In this document: positions 1 through 8,890 of the stretch, in pieces
How the letters are laid out: every line of letters begins with the position of its first letter
How positions within the stretch are numbered: the stretch's first letter is position 1
NCBI RefSeq assembly: GCF_001306415.1
Contig: NZ_LDJX01000008.1
Coordinates: 97,744 to 161,743 of the forward strand
Direction of reading: 5' to 3'
Length of the DNA stretch: 64,000 nt
DNA from: Croceitalea dokdonensis DOKDO 023
Lineage (GTDB): Bacteria; Bacteroidota; Bacteroidia; Flavobacteriales; Flavobacteriaceae
Translations under genes and position numbers: made by a program
The notes under the pieces: model-generated
The model's database searches: none
Seen by the model: the letters and a program-made list of their open reading frames with translations, nothing else
Told to the model about the DNA's origin: nothing

Positions 1-2248
1 CGCTAGGCCTATTGGTATGGGTCCAATTGTCTTCAAGCCCCAGCATTCTATATTTATACTGATTACTGTTGGGGTTGATGTAGTTTGGGATGGCGAAACT
101 AATGGAAAAATTAGTGTTTTCATGATTCAAGTCTATAGCCTTGGTGAAAGGCATACTTTGTGCTAATATCCCACTTTCTCCACCTACCTTTACCGATGTG
201 CTCTTTATTTTAAAATCAGTTAAAATAACTTGGGGTACGTGGTCATTTCTTGAAATGTTTTCCGCATCAAAAGAAGAGACGCCATGTGGGCCTCCAAAAA
301 AGAATGTTGATGCTCCTTGTTTAAGTGCGGCACCACTACTAAATTCATTGCCAACCAAGCCATCTTTTTTGGAATAGGTCATGAAGGAATTATTGACAAC
401 ATCATACTTAACCAAGCCTTCGTTGCAGCTCATCCATAAGGTGTTGTTCGCTCCTTCCAAAATAGCATAAACCGAAGTTACTTGGTTGGAGGTGGCTATG
501 GTTACCGGTTCAAATTCATTACCGTTAAAACGAAATAGTCCCTTTCCACGTATACCCACCCAAATGACGCCCTTACTATCTTGAAATATGGTAAGTATGT
601 CTTCACCCGAGCCTATGTGGCCGTTATAAAAGAATCGTTTTAAACGGTTGTTACTGTAGCTTCCGTCATAAAATGGCAATAGATTAAGACCACTCTGGGT
701 ACCTATCCAAATATTGGAGCCTTTATCTACCATAAGGCTTCTTACCCTATCATTGGTAAGGCTTTGTTCAGAGTTTGATTTGTTAATAAAACGAACATAG
801 GATTGGTCTTTTTTATTGTAACGCCAGAGTCCTTTGCCAAAGGTGCCAATCCAAATATCATTGTCTAGCCCTTTTTTCATGGTATTTATTCCTGTACCCT
901 CAAAAGCTTCGTTCAAAGGTTCTGGAAAAACCCCTTTCTCAAACTTATTTTTTACAATATTATAGGTTTCTATTCCTCTATTAAAGGTGCCTATCCATAG
1001 TACGTTTTCATCAAGTAATAGTGATTTGATATTATCACTTTCTATAATTTTTGAATTTACGGTGTTGATAAAACGACTGGCCTTGGTATTGCTGTTGTAA
1101 ATGGTCATGCCCCCGCCCTCGGTACCAAAATAAAGGTGTCCATTACCATCGTCAACAATTGAACTAACTACTTTATGCGACAATAAACCTTTGGCACTAG
1201 ATTCATTAAAATTGATAAAATTATTGTTGGAGTCATCCCATATATCAACACCTCCGTAGTAGGAGCCTATCCAGATAGAGCCCTTAATATCCTTAAAAAT
1301 GGATTTAATATAGTTATGGCTAATTCCGTTTTGGTCTTTTGAATCATAGAGCAGTTGTTCTGGTGCTTTATTGTTTTTTAACACCACTATCCCGTTAGAA
1401 GTGCCAGACCATATTTGCCCATTGTCATCTGCGACAATAGCCCTAACATCTTCATTCTGGTTTAAGATTTTAGTGTCAAGAAACCGCTCGGAGATTAAGT
1501 CAAATTTTAAAATGCCCATGTTTTTTGTGCCCACGCAAATCGTGTTTTCATCACAGAGCGACATGGTTTGTACAAATGCTTCGGTTTCTCCGAAAGGCGC
1601 ATGGCTTGCTTGAAAAACATAGTTGTTGCCACCCTTGTCCATGACCTTACAAAATCCTTTGGAAGTGCCTAGCCATAGCGTGCCATTGTTTGCCTTAAGA
1701 ATACTGAGCACGTAGTTTGAGGGAAGTCTGTTGTCCGCACTGTCTCCTTTATCAAAATAGTTGTCAAAACGTTTTGCTTCTTTATCGTAGATGCTCAAGC
1801 CGTTTGAAGTGCCTATCCATATGTTACCATCCGAGGCTTCTTCAATGGCCCAAATACTGTTGTCACACAAGGAATTTTTGTCGTTGTAATGATAAAACCG
1901 TTGAAACGTATCCTTGCGTGGGTCGTATTTGTTAAGGCCGTTGTACGTGCCAATCCAAATATAGCCTTCACTATCTTCTTTAATTGAAAGGATATCACTA
2001 TTGCTAATGGAGGTACTGTCAGTAGGAATATTTCTAAATATTCTAAAACCACTGCCATCATAAAGGTTTAGACCATCACGGGTACCTAGCCACATTCTCC
2101 CTAGATTATCCTGCTCCATGGCAATAACGGAACTTTGTGAAAGTCCGTCAGAGGTGCCCAAGTGTTTAAACTTAAACGGGTTTTCCTGATTCTGGGAGAA
2201 ACAGGCAATGGTACTTAGAAGAAAAATATATAGAATTACATTCCTCAT
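1..2248 (-). CDS. Two-component regulator propeller sensor, N-terminal part (runs off left edge)
   Basis: The minus-strand frame stays open from the ATG at 2248 to the window edge, giving about 749 residues. A short signal peptide (MRNVILYIFLL, ending near ACFSQ) is followed by many repeats of the type WIGTxxGLxxYD (for example MWLGTRDGLNLYDG and IWIGTYNGLNKYD). These are Reg_prop blades that build the periplasmic beta-propellers of Bacteroidota sensors. Near the edge the sequence FSISFAIPNYINP with KYRMLGLEDNW looks like the start of the YYY domain that follows the propellers. In known family members a histidine kinase and often a receiver plus AraC output domain come next, but these lie outside the window. 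It is divergent from the uronate operon, so it is probably that locus's oligosaccharide sensor. Whether it is a full hybrid (HTCS) protein cannot be seen here. Confidence 0.9.
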   Translation of the reverse strand, partial: MRNVILYIFLLSTIACFSQNQENPFKFKHLGTSDGLSQSSVIAMEQDNLGRMWLGTRDGLNLYDGSGFRIFRNIPTDSTSISNSDILSIKEDSEGYIWIGTYNGLNKYDPRKDTFQRFYHYNDKNSLCDNSIWAIEEASDGNIWIGTSNGLSIYDKEAKRFDNYFDKGDSADNRLPSNYVLSILKANNGTLWLGTSKGFCKVMDKGGNNYVFQASHAPFGETEAFVQTMSLCDENTICVGTKNMGILKFDLISERFLDTKILNQNEDVRAIVADDNGQIWSGTSNGIVVLKNNKAPEQLLYDSKDQNGISHNYIKSIFKDIKGSIWIGSYYGGVDIWDDSNNNFINFNESSAKGLLSHKVVSSIVDDGNGHLYFGTEGGGMTIYNSNTKASRFINTVNSKIIESDNIKSLLLDENVLWIGTFNRGIETYNIVKNKFEKGVFPEPLNEAFEGTGINTMKKGLDNDIWIGTFGKGLWRYNKKDQSYVRFINKSNSEQSLTNDRVRSLMVDKGSNIWIGTQSGLNLLPFYDGSYSNNRLKRFFYNGHIGSGEDILTIFQDSKGVIWVGIRGKGLFRFNGNEFEPVTIATSNQVTSVYAILEGANNTLWMSCNEGLVKYDVVNNSFMTYSKKDGLVGNEFSSGAALKQGASTFFFGGPHGVSSFDAENISRNDHVPQVILTDFKIKSTSVKVGGESGILAQSMPFTKAIDLNHENTNFSISFAIPNYINPNSNQYKYRMLGLEDNWTHTNRPS

Positions 2249-2383
2249 GGAAACTATGGTATGCGACCAAACGGATTTTCTTAATTCATACTCGGATTTA
2301 AAAAATGGTATTGGAGATATCCATTAAAAACCAATACGAAACGAAGGCCAATTTAAAACAAAACAACAATAGTACCTTAACAA

Positions 2384-2398
2384 GATACAACAGGATAC
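2384..2398 (+). promoter_or_regulatory. Shared regulatory motif, copy 1
   Basis: The sequence GATACAACAGGATAC matches the copy upstream of susC at 12 of 15 positions and the copy in the rhaD/gntR intergenic region at 11 of 15. All three share the core ACAGGAT. It lies in the divergent intergenic region before the uronate operon. A role as binding site for the GntR regulator or another shared factor is an inference. Confidence 0.4.
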
Positions 2399-2402
2399 CT
2401 TT

Positions 2403-2421
2403 AGTAGTGGTCATTACTACT
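2403..2421. promoter_or_regulatory. Inverted repeat, candidate operator
   Basis: AGTAGT (2403-2408) and ACTACT (2416-2421) form a perfect 6-bp inverted repeat with a 7-bp spacer. It lies just upstream of the probable -7 box of the uronate operon, a position suited to an operator. Confidence 0.3.
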
Positions 2422-2426
2422 TTTAT

Positions 2427-2434
2427 TATCTTTA
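2427..2434 (+). promoter_or_regulatory. Probable -7 box of the uronate operon
   Basis: TATCTTTA differs from the Bacteroidota consensus TAnnTTTG only at the last base. It lies about 105 bases upstream of the first gene of the operon. No clear -33 TTTG was seen, so this is a suggestion only. Confidence 0.3.
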
Positions 2435-2538
2435 AATGAACGGGATTGCTCCTATTCTGTACTTTTTTTAAACCTATTTATTCTCCCCGTTCCAATTTAA
2501 AAAATTAATATTATAAAGTTAAACGAGATTACTACAAA

Positions 2539-3369
2539 ATGACCAATAAAACAATAGTACTTACAGGCGCCGGAGGGGTGTTATGCAGCACCCTGGCAAT
2601 GGCATTGGCAAAGGAGGGCCATAGAATTGCCGTGCTGGACCTTAATAAAGAGGCTGCCGATAAAGTTGCCGAAGAAATAACGCATGATGGGGGCACTGCA
2701 CTAGGTGTTGCCGCCAATGTACTTCAGAAAGATTCGCTCGAAAAAGCAAAACAAACGGTGCATGCCAAATTTGGTGCTTGTGACATTTTAATCAATGGGG
2801 CAGGGGGAAACCATCCCTTGGGCACCACCTCCAATCCATTTTTTGAAATGGATGATTTAAAAAACACGGCGGAGGGTTTCAAAACTTTTTTTGATTTGGA
2901 TGCCGATGGCATACAGTTCACCTTCAACCTCAATTTTATTGGAACCCTTTTACCAACACAGGTATTTGCCGCTGATATGGTAGGAAAAGATGGATGCAGT
3001 ATATTGAACATATCTTCTATGAACGCCTTTACCCCGCTAACTAAAATTCCCGCATACAGTGGGGCCAAAGCTGCGGTATCAAATTTCACCCAATGGCTGG
3101 CAGTACATTTTTCAAAAGTTGGGATACGGGTCAATGCATTAGCCCCAGGTTTTTTCTTGACCGACCAAAACAGGGCCTTGCTAACGGAAAGTGACGGTTC
3201 ACTGACCCCAAGGGGAAATACGATTATTGGGCAGACCCCTATGGGCAGGTTTGGGGAACCTGAAGATTTAATAGGAACCACACTTTGGCTTTGTGGCAAT
3301 GGTGCTTCATTTGTTACAGGCGTAGTGGTGCCAGTTGATGGTGGTTTTAGCGCATTTAGCGGGGTTTAA
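2539..3369 (+). CDS. SDR-family oxidoreductase, probable D-fructuronate reductase (mannonate oxidoreductase)
   Basis: This 276-residue protein is a classical short-chain dehydrogenase. The NAD(P) motif TGAGGVLCSTLA is near residues 10-20, the structural motif is seen as INGAGGNHP, the catalytic Ser is in ILNISSMNAF, and the Tyr/Lys pair is in PAYSGAKAA. The C-terminus has the usual VVPVDGGFSAFSG. It lies 18 bp before mannonate dehydratase. An SDR in this position commonly replaces UxuB and reduces fructuronate to mannonate, so that role is inferred from context. The family fold is certain and the substrate is not. It is the first gene of an operon with close spacing down to the TRAP transporter. 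Confidence 0.75.
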   Translation: MTNKTIVLTGAGGVLCSTLAMALAKEGHRIAVLDLNKEAADKVAEEITHDGGTALGVAANVLQKDSLEKAKQTVHAKFGACDILINGAGGNHPLGTTSNPFFEMDDLKNTAEGFKTFFDLDADGIQFTFNLNFIGTLLPTQVFAADMVGKDGCSILNISSMNAFTPLTKIPAYSGAKAAVSNFTQWLAVHFSKVGIRVNALAPGFFLTDQNRALLTESDGSLTPRGNTIIGQTPMGRFGEPEDLIGTTLWLCGNGASFVTGVVVPVDGGFSAFSGV

Positions 3370-3387
3370 ACGAAAGCACACATTAAA

Positions 3388-4581
3388 ATGAATATAGGAT
3401 TAGAACAAACTTGGCGGTGGTACGGACCAAACGACCCGGTATCCCTTGCTGATATTAAACAAGCCGGGGCTACTGGAATTGTAAGTGCCCTGCACCATAT
3501 ACCCAATGGCCAGGTTTGGCCAGTTGAGGAAATTCAAAAACGAAAAAAAGATATAGAAAACGCCGGGCTTTCATGGTCGGTAGTGGAAAGTGTCCCAATT
3601 CACGAAGCCATCAAAACACAGGCTGAAGGTTACATGCGCTATGTAGAAAATTACAAGCAAACGCTGCTCAACTTGGGGGAATGTGGTATCGATATCGTTT
3701 GCTACAATTTTATGCCCGTACTGGATTGGACCAGGACCAATCTAAACTATGAGGTGGAGGACGGTTCAACGGCCCTACGTTTTGAAGCTGCTGCTTTTGC
3801 GGCTTTTGAGCTATTCCTGTTGAAAAGACCGGGAGCTGAAGAAAGTTACACTGAAGAAGAGAAGCAAAGGGCAGTTTCCTATTTTGAAGGCCTTTCCGAG
3901 GAGCAAAAAACGCAGTTGAGCAACAACATTATCGCGGGCTTACCTGGAGCCGAAGAGGGTTATACGCTGGAAGCCTTCAATGAAGTTCTCGCCACTTATA
4001 ACCATATTGGCCCAAAAGAATTAAAGCAACATCTTTTTGAGTTTTTGAGCCACATTATACCGGCGGCTGAAGAGGCTGGGGTGCTAATGTGTATCCATCC
4101 TGATGATCCGCCTTATCCGATTTTAGGCTTGCCGAGGGTAGTCAGCACGGAACAGGATATTGTAGACCTTTACCAAGCGGTGGACAGTCCAAATAACGGA
4201 CTTACCTTTTGTACGGGATCTTTTGGCGTACGCGCGGACAATGATTTGGCAGGAATGATAGAACGTTTAGGCCACCGCATCCATTTTATCCATTTACGAA
4301 GTACCAAACGCGATGAGCACGGTAATTTTCATGAGGCCAATCATTTAGAGGGTGATGTGGATATGTACGCGGTGATGAAAGCTTTGGTCAATGAACAGGA
4401 AAAAAGAAAAGCTGCTGGACGTAAAGACACAAAAATGCCCATGCGTCCAGACCATGGTCATAAAATGCTAGATGATTTAAAGAAAAAAACTAATCCCGGC
4501 TATTCGGGTATTGGCCGTCTTAGGGGGCTTGCCGAACTCAGGGGATTGGAACTTGGAATACGAAAATCAATATATAACTAA
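3388..4581 (+). CDS. uxuA: Mannonate dehydratase
   Basis: The 397-residue product is full length for UxuA, which dehydrates D-mannonate to 2-keto-3-deoxygluconate (KDG). It begins [20 protein letters not shown], the usual UxuA N-terminus. The TIM-barrel metal site region is visible as [17 protein letters not shown] and the later [18 protein letters not shown]. The C-terminal RPDHGHKML is also characteristic. It sits between the SDR reductase and kduI, 18 bp from each, so the glucuronate branch and the unsaturated uronate branch share one transcript and meet at KDG. Confidence 0.95.
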   Translation: MNIGLEQTWRWYGPNDPVSLADIKQAGATGIVSALHHIPNGQVWPVEEIQKRKKDIENAGLSWSVVESVPIHEAIKTQAEGYMRYVENYKQTLLNLGECGIDIVCYNFMPVLDWTRTNLNYEVEDGSTALRFEAAAFAAFELFLLKRPGAEESYTEEEKQRAVSYFEGLSEEQKTQLSNNIIAGLPGAEEGYTLEAFNEVLATYNHIGPKELKQHLFEFLSHIIPAAEEAGVLMCIHPDDPPYPILGLPRVVSTEQDIVDLYQAVDSPNNGLTFCTGSFGVRADNDLAGMIERLGHRIHFIHLRSTKRDEHGNFHEANHLEGDVDMYAVMKALVNEQEKRKAAGRKDTKMPMRPDHGHKMLDDLKKKTNPGYSGIGRLRGLAELRGLELGIRKSIYN

Positions 4582-4598
4582 ACCTAAAAACAACGATA

Positions 4599-5438
4599 AT
4601 GTCAGTATCCTACGAAACCCGTTATGCTTCAAGTCCTGAAGCGGTTAAAAAATACGACACTACTGAACTGCGAGATGAATTCTTGATTGATAACCTCATG
4701 GAAAAAGGAAAAATCAATCTGACTTACACGCATTATGACCGTTACATCGCAGGTTCGGCAGTGCCTGATCAACCTTTAAGGCTGGAAACCATTGACCCAC
4801 TTAAAGCGGAGTATTTCTTGGAGCGCCGGGAATTAGGAATTATCAACGTGGGCGATTCTGGCAGTGTTGAGGTCGATGGTGAAACTTACCACTTGGCTCA
4901 TAAAGATGCCTTGTACATTGGTCAAGGGGCTAAAGAAGTGGTTTTTAAAAGCGATGATGCATCCAAGCCCGCTAAGTATTACTTGAATTCTGCACCGGCC
5001 CACACTTCCTATCCTACGAAAAAAGTCAGTCTTGCCGAGGCCAATAAATTGGAATTAGGCTCCTTGGAAACGGCCAACCACCGCACGGTAAGTCAAATGA
5101 TCATTGGTGGTGTGGTCACTACCTGTCAACTTCAAATGGGAATGACCGAGCTCAAAACAGGTAGTGTTTGGAATACCATGCCTGCGCACGTGCATGACAG
5201 GCGTATGGAAGTGTATTTTTATTTGGATGTACCGGAGGGGCAATCCGTTTGTCATTTTATGGGGCAGCCCCAAGAAACACGACATATTTGGATGCAAAAC
5301 CATGAAGCAGTGATTTCCCCACCTTGGTCCATTCACTGTGGTTCAGGCACTTCTAACTACACCTTTATATGGGGTATGGCCGGTGAAAATTTAGATTATG
5401 GCGATATGGATGTCGCTAAAATAACCGATTTAAGATAA
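4599..5438 (+). CDS. kduI: 5-keto-4-deoxyuronate isomerase (4-deoxy-L-threo-5-hexosulose-uronate ketol-isomerase)
   Basis: The 279-residue cupin enzyme converts 4-deoxy-5-keto-uronate, the product of polysaccharide lyases acting on uronate polymers, to 2,5-diketo-3-deoxygluconate. The metal-binding cupin residues are visible in MPAHVHDRRMEVYFYLD and in PPWSIHCGSGT. Length and the GMAGENLDYGDMD C-terminus match the family. It is followed only 4 bp later by kduD, the next enzyme. Its presence implies that unsaturated oligouronides reach the cytoplasm, although no lyase is encoded in the window. Confidence 0.95.
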   Translation: MSVSYETRYASSPEAVKKYDTTELRDEFLIDNLMEKGKINLTYTHYDRYIAGSAVPDQPLRLETIDPLKAEYFLERRELGIINVGDSGSVEVDGETYHLAHKDALYIGQGAKEVVFKSDDASKPAKYYLNSAPAHTSYPTKKVSLAEANKLELGSLETANHRTVSQMIIGGVVTTCQLQMGMTELKTGSVWNTMPAHVHDRRMEVYFYLDVPEGQSVCHFMGQPQETRHIWMQNHEAVISPPWSIHCGSGTSNYTFIWGMAGENLDYGDMDVAKITDLR

Positions 5439-5442
5439 TCCA

Positions 5443-6237
5443 ATGAGCGTAGAATTATTCAATCTTTCTGGTAAAATCGCATTGGTAACCGGTAGCACCC
5501 ACGGCTTGGGAATGGCCATGGCAAAAGCAATGGGAAAGGCCGGGGCGACTATCGTGGTCAATGGCAATTCTTCCCAACAAAAAATCGATGATGCCGTGGC
5601 CCATTACAAAAATGAAGGTATCAATGCCGTTGGTTACAAATTTAATGTAGCCGATGAAGCACAAGTCATTGATGCCATAAGCACCATACAAAGTGAAGTT
5701 GGCCCTATTGATATCTTGGTGAATAATGCGGGAATCATTAAGCGAACCCCTTTGGAAGAAATGGAAGTGGCGGATTTTAAGCAGGTCATCGATATCGACT
5801 TGGTGAGTCCGTTCATTATGTCCAAACATGTGGTGAAAGGAATGATGGCCAGAAAAAAAGGAAAAATCATTAATATCTGTTCCATGATGAGCGAATTGGG
5901 CAGAAATACCGTTGGGGCTTATGCTGCTGCAAAGGGCGGACTAAAAATGCTCACCCAGAACATGTCCACGGAATGGGCCAAACACAACATACAGATCAAT
6001 GGTATTGGTCCAGGGTATTTTGCCACTTCACAAACGGCTCCTATACGTGTTGATGGGCATCCGTTCAATGAATTCATTATAAATAGAACACCTGCTGCCA
6101 AATGGGGAGACCCGGACGATTTAGGCGGTGCAGCTATTTTTTTAGCTTCAAAAGCCAGTGATTTTGTTAACGGTCATGTACTTTATGTTGATGGCGGAAT
6201 CTTGGCTACCATTGGTAAACCTTCAAATGAAAATTAA
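5443..6237 (+). CDS. kduD: 2-dehydro-3-deoxy-D-gluconate 5-dehydrogenase (SDR)
   Basis: This 264-residue SDR has TGSTHGLGMAMA as its cofactor loop, NNAGI as its structural motif, a catalytic Ser in NICSMMSELG and the Tyr/Lys pair in GAYAAAKGGL. It reduces 2,5-diketo-3-deoxygluconate to KDG. The N-terminus (LFNLSGKIALVTGSTHGLG) is close to that of KduD and gluconate 5-dehydrogenase, which cannot be told apart by eye. The position directly after kduI favours KduD. The next gene begins around its stop codon, which indicates tight coupling. Confidence 0.88.
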   Translation: MSVELFNLSGKIALVTGSTHGLGMAMAKAMGKAGATIVVNGNSSQQKIDDAVAHYKNEGINAVGYKFNVADEAQVIDAISTIQSEVGPIDILVNNAGIIKRTPLEEMEVADFKQVIDIDLVSPFIMSKHVVKGMMARKKGKIINICSMMSELGRNTVGAYAAAKGGLKMLTQNMSTEWAKHNIQINGIGPGYFATSQTAPIRVDGHPFNEFIINRTPAAKWGDPDDLGGAAIFLASKASDFVNGHVLYVDGGILATIGKPSNEN

Positions 6238-6247
6238 AACACGCGAT

Positions 6248-7423
6248 ATGAAATCTTTTTTGACACTTCCTGTTTTGTTTTTGGCACTTTTTGCCATTTC
6301 CTGCCAAGAGAAAGCGGCTAGACAACAAATAGTGGTGGAAAATACGATGGATGCCCACCGTGCTTTTGAAACGGTTTCCGTAAACCTTACCACCATTAAA
6401 AATGATGGTGTTTCCGGTGCTATTATTGTAAAGGATGCAAAAACAGGAGAAGTGATGACCTCCCAAGAGGTGGATACCGATGGTGATGGCACTGTGGATG
6501 TATTATTGTTTCAGCCTAAAATAGCTGCGAATGCCACCAAAACCTATGAGGTCCATTTTGGTGCTGCTGAAACAGGAACTAAAGGCGACCCTTCCTGTTA
6601 TTCGCGATTTGTACCGGAACGTACGGATGATTACGCTTGGGAAAACAATCGCGTTGCCTTTAGGACATACGGTCCCACGGCCCAAAAAATGGTGGAAGAC
6701 AGCGTTAAAGGCGGTACCTTGTCAAGCGGCATGGATGCTTGGTTAAAAAGGGTAGATTACCCCATTATCAATAAATGGTACAAAAAAGAATTGGAAACCG
6801 ATGGCAGTTACCATAAAGATGATGGTGAAGGTTTGGATAATTTTCACGTAGGTATCAGTCGAGGCGTCGGCGGAATTGCTAAAAAAGTGGATTCTATCTA
6901 TCATATCTCCAAAAATTTTACCAGTTGGAAAACCCTGTCCACAGGACCCATCCGCACCAGTTTTATCCTCACCTATGCCGATTGGGACGCTGCCGGAAAC
7001 ATGATTTCCGAAGAGAAAAAGATTTCGTTGGACTATGGCCAAAATCTGTCCCGTTTTGAAATTACGCTAAAGGGAACGGATACCATTTCTGCCGGATTGA
7101 CACTTCATGAAAAAGATGGTGACATAGGCGTAAATCAAGACAGTGGCTGGGTAAGCTATTGGGAGCTTCATGGGGATTCGGAATTGGGTACCGGGATTGT
7201 GGTCCCCAATGGCAACATGCTGGGTTATGAACATTATCTGACGGAACGTAAGGATGAGAGCAACCTCTATGCCCACATCAAGACCAACGACGGAAAAGCC
7301 GTGTATTATGCTGGTTTTGGTTGGAAAAAAAGTGGGCAATTTAGTACCAAAGCCCAATGGGAAGCCTATTTGGATAGATTTGCCCAGCAATTACAAAACC
7401 CACTACAGGTAACTATAAAGTAA
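6248..7423 (+). CDS. DUF4861-like lipoprotein of the uronate operon
   Basis: From the ATG at 6248 the protein has 391 residues and a clean lipoprotein signal (MKSFLTLPVLFLALFAISC). Earlier in-frame ATGs at 6158 and 6227 lie inside or at the end of kduD and would bury this signal, so 6248 is preferred. The body has VVENTMDAHRAFETVSVNL near the start, then HKDDGEGLDNFHVG and GISRGVGGIAKK, which I recognise as the DUF4861 pattern. Proteins of this family are common in polysaccharide loci. Their activity is not clear to me, and a lyase or hydrolase role on unsaturated oligosaccharides is only a guess. It is probably anchored in the periplasm or outer membrane. The TRAP genes follow 6 bp later. 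Confidence 0.65.
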   Translation: MKSFLTLPVLFLALFAISCQEKAARQQIVVENTMDAHRAFETVSVNLTTIKNDGVSGAIIVKDAKTGEVMTSQEVDTDGDGTVDVLLFQPKIAANATKTYEVHFGAAETGTKGDPSCYSRFVPERTDDYAWENNRVAFRTYGPTAQKMVEDSVKGGTLSSGMDAWLKRVDYPIINKWYKKELETDGSYHKDDGEGLDNFHVGISRGVGGIAKKVDSIYHISKNFTSWKTLSTGPIRTSFILTYADWDAAGNMISEEKKISLDYGQNLSRFEITLKGTDTISAGLTLHEKDGDIGVNQDSGWVSYWELHGDSELGTGIVVPNGNMLGYEHYLTERKDESNLYAHIKTNDGKAVYYAGFGWKKSGQFSTKAQWEAYLDRFAQQLQNPLQVTIK

Positions 7424-7429
7424 AGAGTT

Positions 7430-8407
7430 ATGAGATTCAAGTACTTTTCCATCCTGCTAATTTTGGTGTTCTGCTGCAACTCCTGCGCCGAGGCCGATAA
7501 TTTTAAGACATTGCGCCTAGGTCACGGATTGGATGTCAGCCATTCGGTACACAAGGCCATGGTAAAGATGGGCGAGGACCTTGAGGCCTTGTCCGATGGA
7601 AAGCTAAAACTTGAAATTTACCCCAGTCAGCAATTGGGCACTGAGCGGCAATGTTTGGAATTACTGCAAATAGGTAGTTTGGATATGACCAAGGTGTCCG
7701 TAGGTGTTTTGGAAAACTTCGCTCCAAAAATGAAAGTATTGGGCTTGCCCTTTTTGTTTCGTGGTCGTGAACATGCTTTTAAGGTGTTGGATGGCCCCAT
7801 TGGGCAACAATTGTTAAATGATGGTGAACAATATTGGTTAAAAGGCCTGGGGTACTATGATGCGGGTAGCCGGAGTTTTTACACTAAGGATAAGCCAGTA
7901 AATACCCCGGAGGATTTAAAGGGACAAAAAATTCGGGTGATGGAAAGCGTAACTGCAATGGATATGGTGCGCGGACTTGGAGGTTCGCCCACGCCCATTT
8001 CATGGGGCGAACTCTATACGGCATTACAACAAGGGGTAGTCGATGGGGCTGAGAACAATCCCCCCAGTTTTTACCTTTCCCGACATTATGAAGTGTGTAA
8101 ATATTATTCATTAAATGAGCATACCATGCTCCCAGATGTTTTGCTAGCCAGCACTCAGACCTGGGAAAAGCTCACTCAAGAAGAACAAAGATGGTTAAAA
8201 GCGGCAGTTGAAAAATCCGTAGTATACCAACGGGAGCTGTGGCTAGAAGCTGAGAATGAAGCTTTGGAAGCGGTAAAAAAAGCAGGGGTCGAAATCATTA
8301 GACCAGACAAAAGCCTTTTTGCCGATAAGATTAAGGACAGTTTTGATAAATACAAAGAGGATGAGGTCATGTATCAACTCATTAAAGACATCCAGGCAAC
8401 CGAATAA
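7430..8407 (+). CDS. TRAP transporter solute-binding protein, DctP family
   Basis: The 325-residue protein has an N-terminal signal ending in CCNSC, so it may be a lipoprotein as in other Bacteroidota. Family marks are LRLGHGLDVSHSVHKAM, the acid-binding Arg in KIRVMES, GGSPTPISWGELYTALQQGVVDGAENNP and the C-terminal helical part. DctP proteins capture carboxylated substrates such as uronates, lactate or dicarboxylates. The operon context with kduI, kduD and uxuA points to a uronate or unsaturated uronate ligand, which is an inference. dctQ and dctM follow directly. Confidence 0.93.
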   Translation: MRFKYFSILLILVFCCNSCAEADNFKTLRLGHGLDVSHSVHKAMVKMGEDLEALSDGKLKLEIYPSQQLGTERQCLELLQIGSLDMTKVSVGVLENFAPKMKVLGLPFLFRGREHAFKVLDGPIGQQLLNDGEQYWLKGLGYYDAGSRSFYTKDKPVNTPEDLKGQKIRVMESVTAMDMVRGLGGSPTPISWGELYTALQQGVVDGAENNPPSFYLSRHYEVCKYYSLNEHTMLPDVLLASTQTWEKLTQEEQRWLKAAVEKSVVYQRELWLEAENEALEAVKKAGVEIIRPDKSLFADKIKDSFDKYKEDEVMYQLIKDIQATE

Positions 8408-8425
8408 TACCAAAAAAACCAAACC

Positions 8426-8887
8426 ATGCAACTACGAAAAACTATAGATAAGGTATTGGCCAATTTTTTGGTCATCATCATGGCCGTTATGGTCATCAAT
8501 GTACTCTGGCAAGTCGCCAGTAGGTTCATTATAGGTACACCAAGTTCTTTTACCGATGAACTTGCCCGGTACTTAATGATATGGATTGGTATTTTAGGTG
8601 CCGCCTATGTTTCAGGAAGAAATATGCATGTGGCGATTGATGTGCTTCCAAGAAGGTTCAATCCTCCCACCCAAAAGCGTCTGATGCTGGTGGTTCGTTT
8701 GCTGATTATTCTGTTTTGCTTGGTTGCTATGGTCATTGGCGGCTCTAGATTGGTGTATATCACCTATGTGCTCGGTCAAAATTCGCCTGCCTTGCAAGTG
8801 CCCTTGGCCGTCGTCTATGCCGTTATACCTATCAGTGGTGTATTGATTATGTATTACAAACTGTCCGATATCCTAAAAAAACAATAG
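8426..8887 (+). CDS. TRAP transporter small permease, DctQ family
   Basis: The 153-residue membrane protein has four hydrophobic segments (about residues 12-32, 47-65, 85-107 and 128-146). It carries the DctQ signature FTDELARYLMIWIGILGAAYV after the first loop, and RNMHVAIDVLP next. It forms the small membrane subunit of the TRAP carrier with the DctM protein, which begins 3 bp after its stop. Confidence 0.92.
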   Translation: MQLRKTIDKVLANFLVIIMAVMVINVLWQVASRFIIGTPSSFTDELARYLMIWIGILGAAYVSGRNMHVAIDVLPRRFNPPTQKRLMLVVRLLIILFCLVAMVIGGSRLVYITYVLGQNSPALQVPLAVVYAVIPISGVLIMYYKLSDILKKQ

Positions 8888-8890
8888 ACC

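Noticed and set aside
2724..3299. Minus-strand frame of 191 codons
   Set aside because: It is opposite the SDR gene, which has all catalytic motifs.
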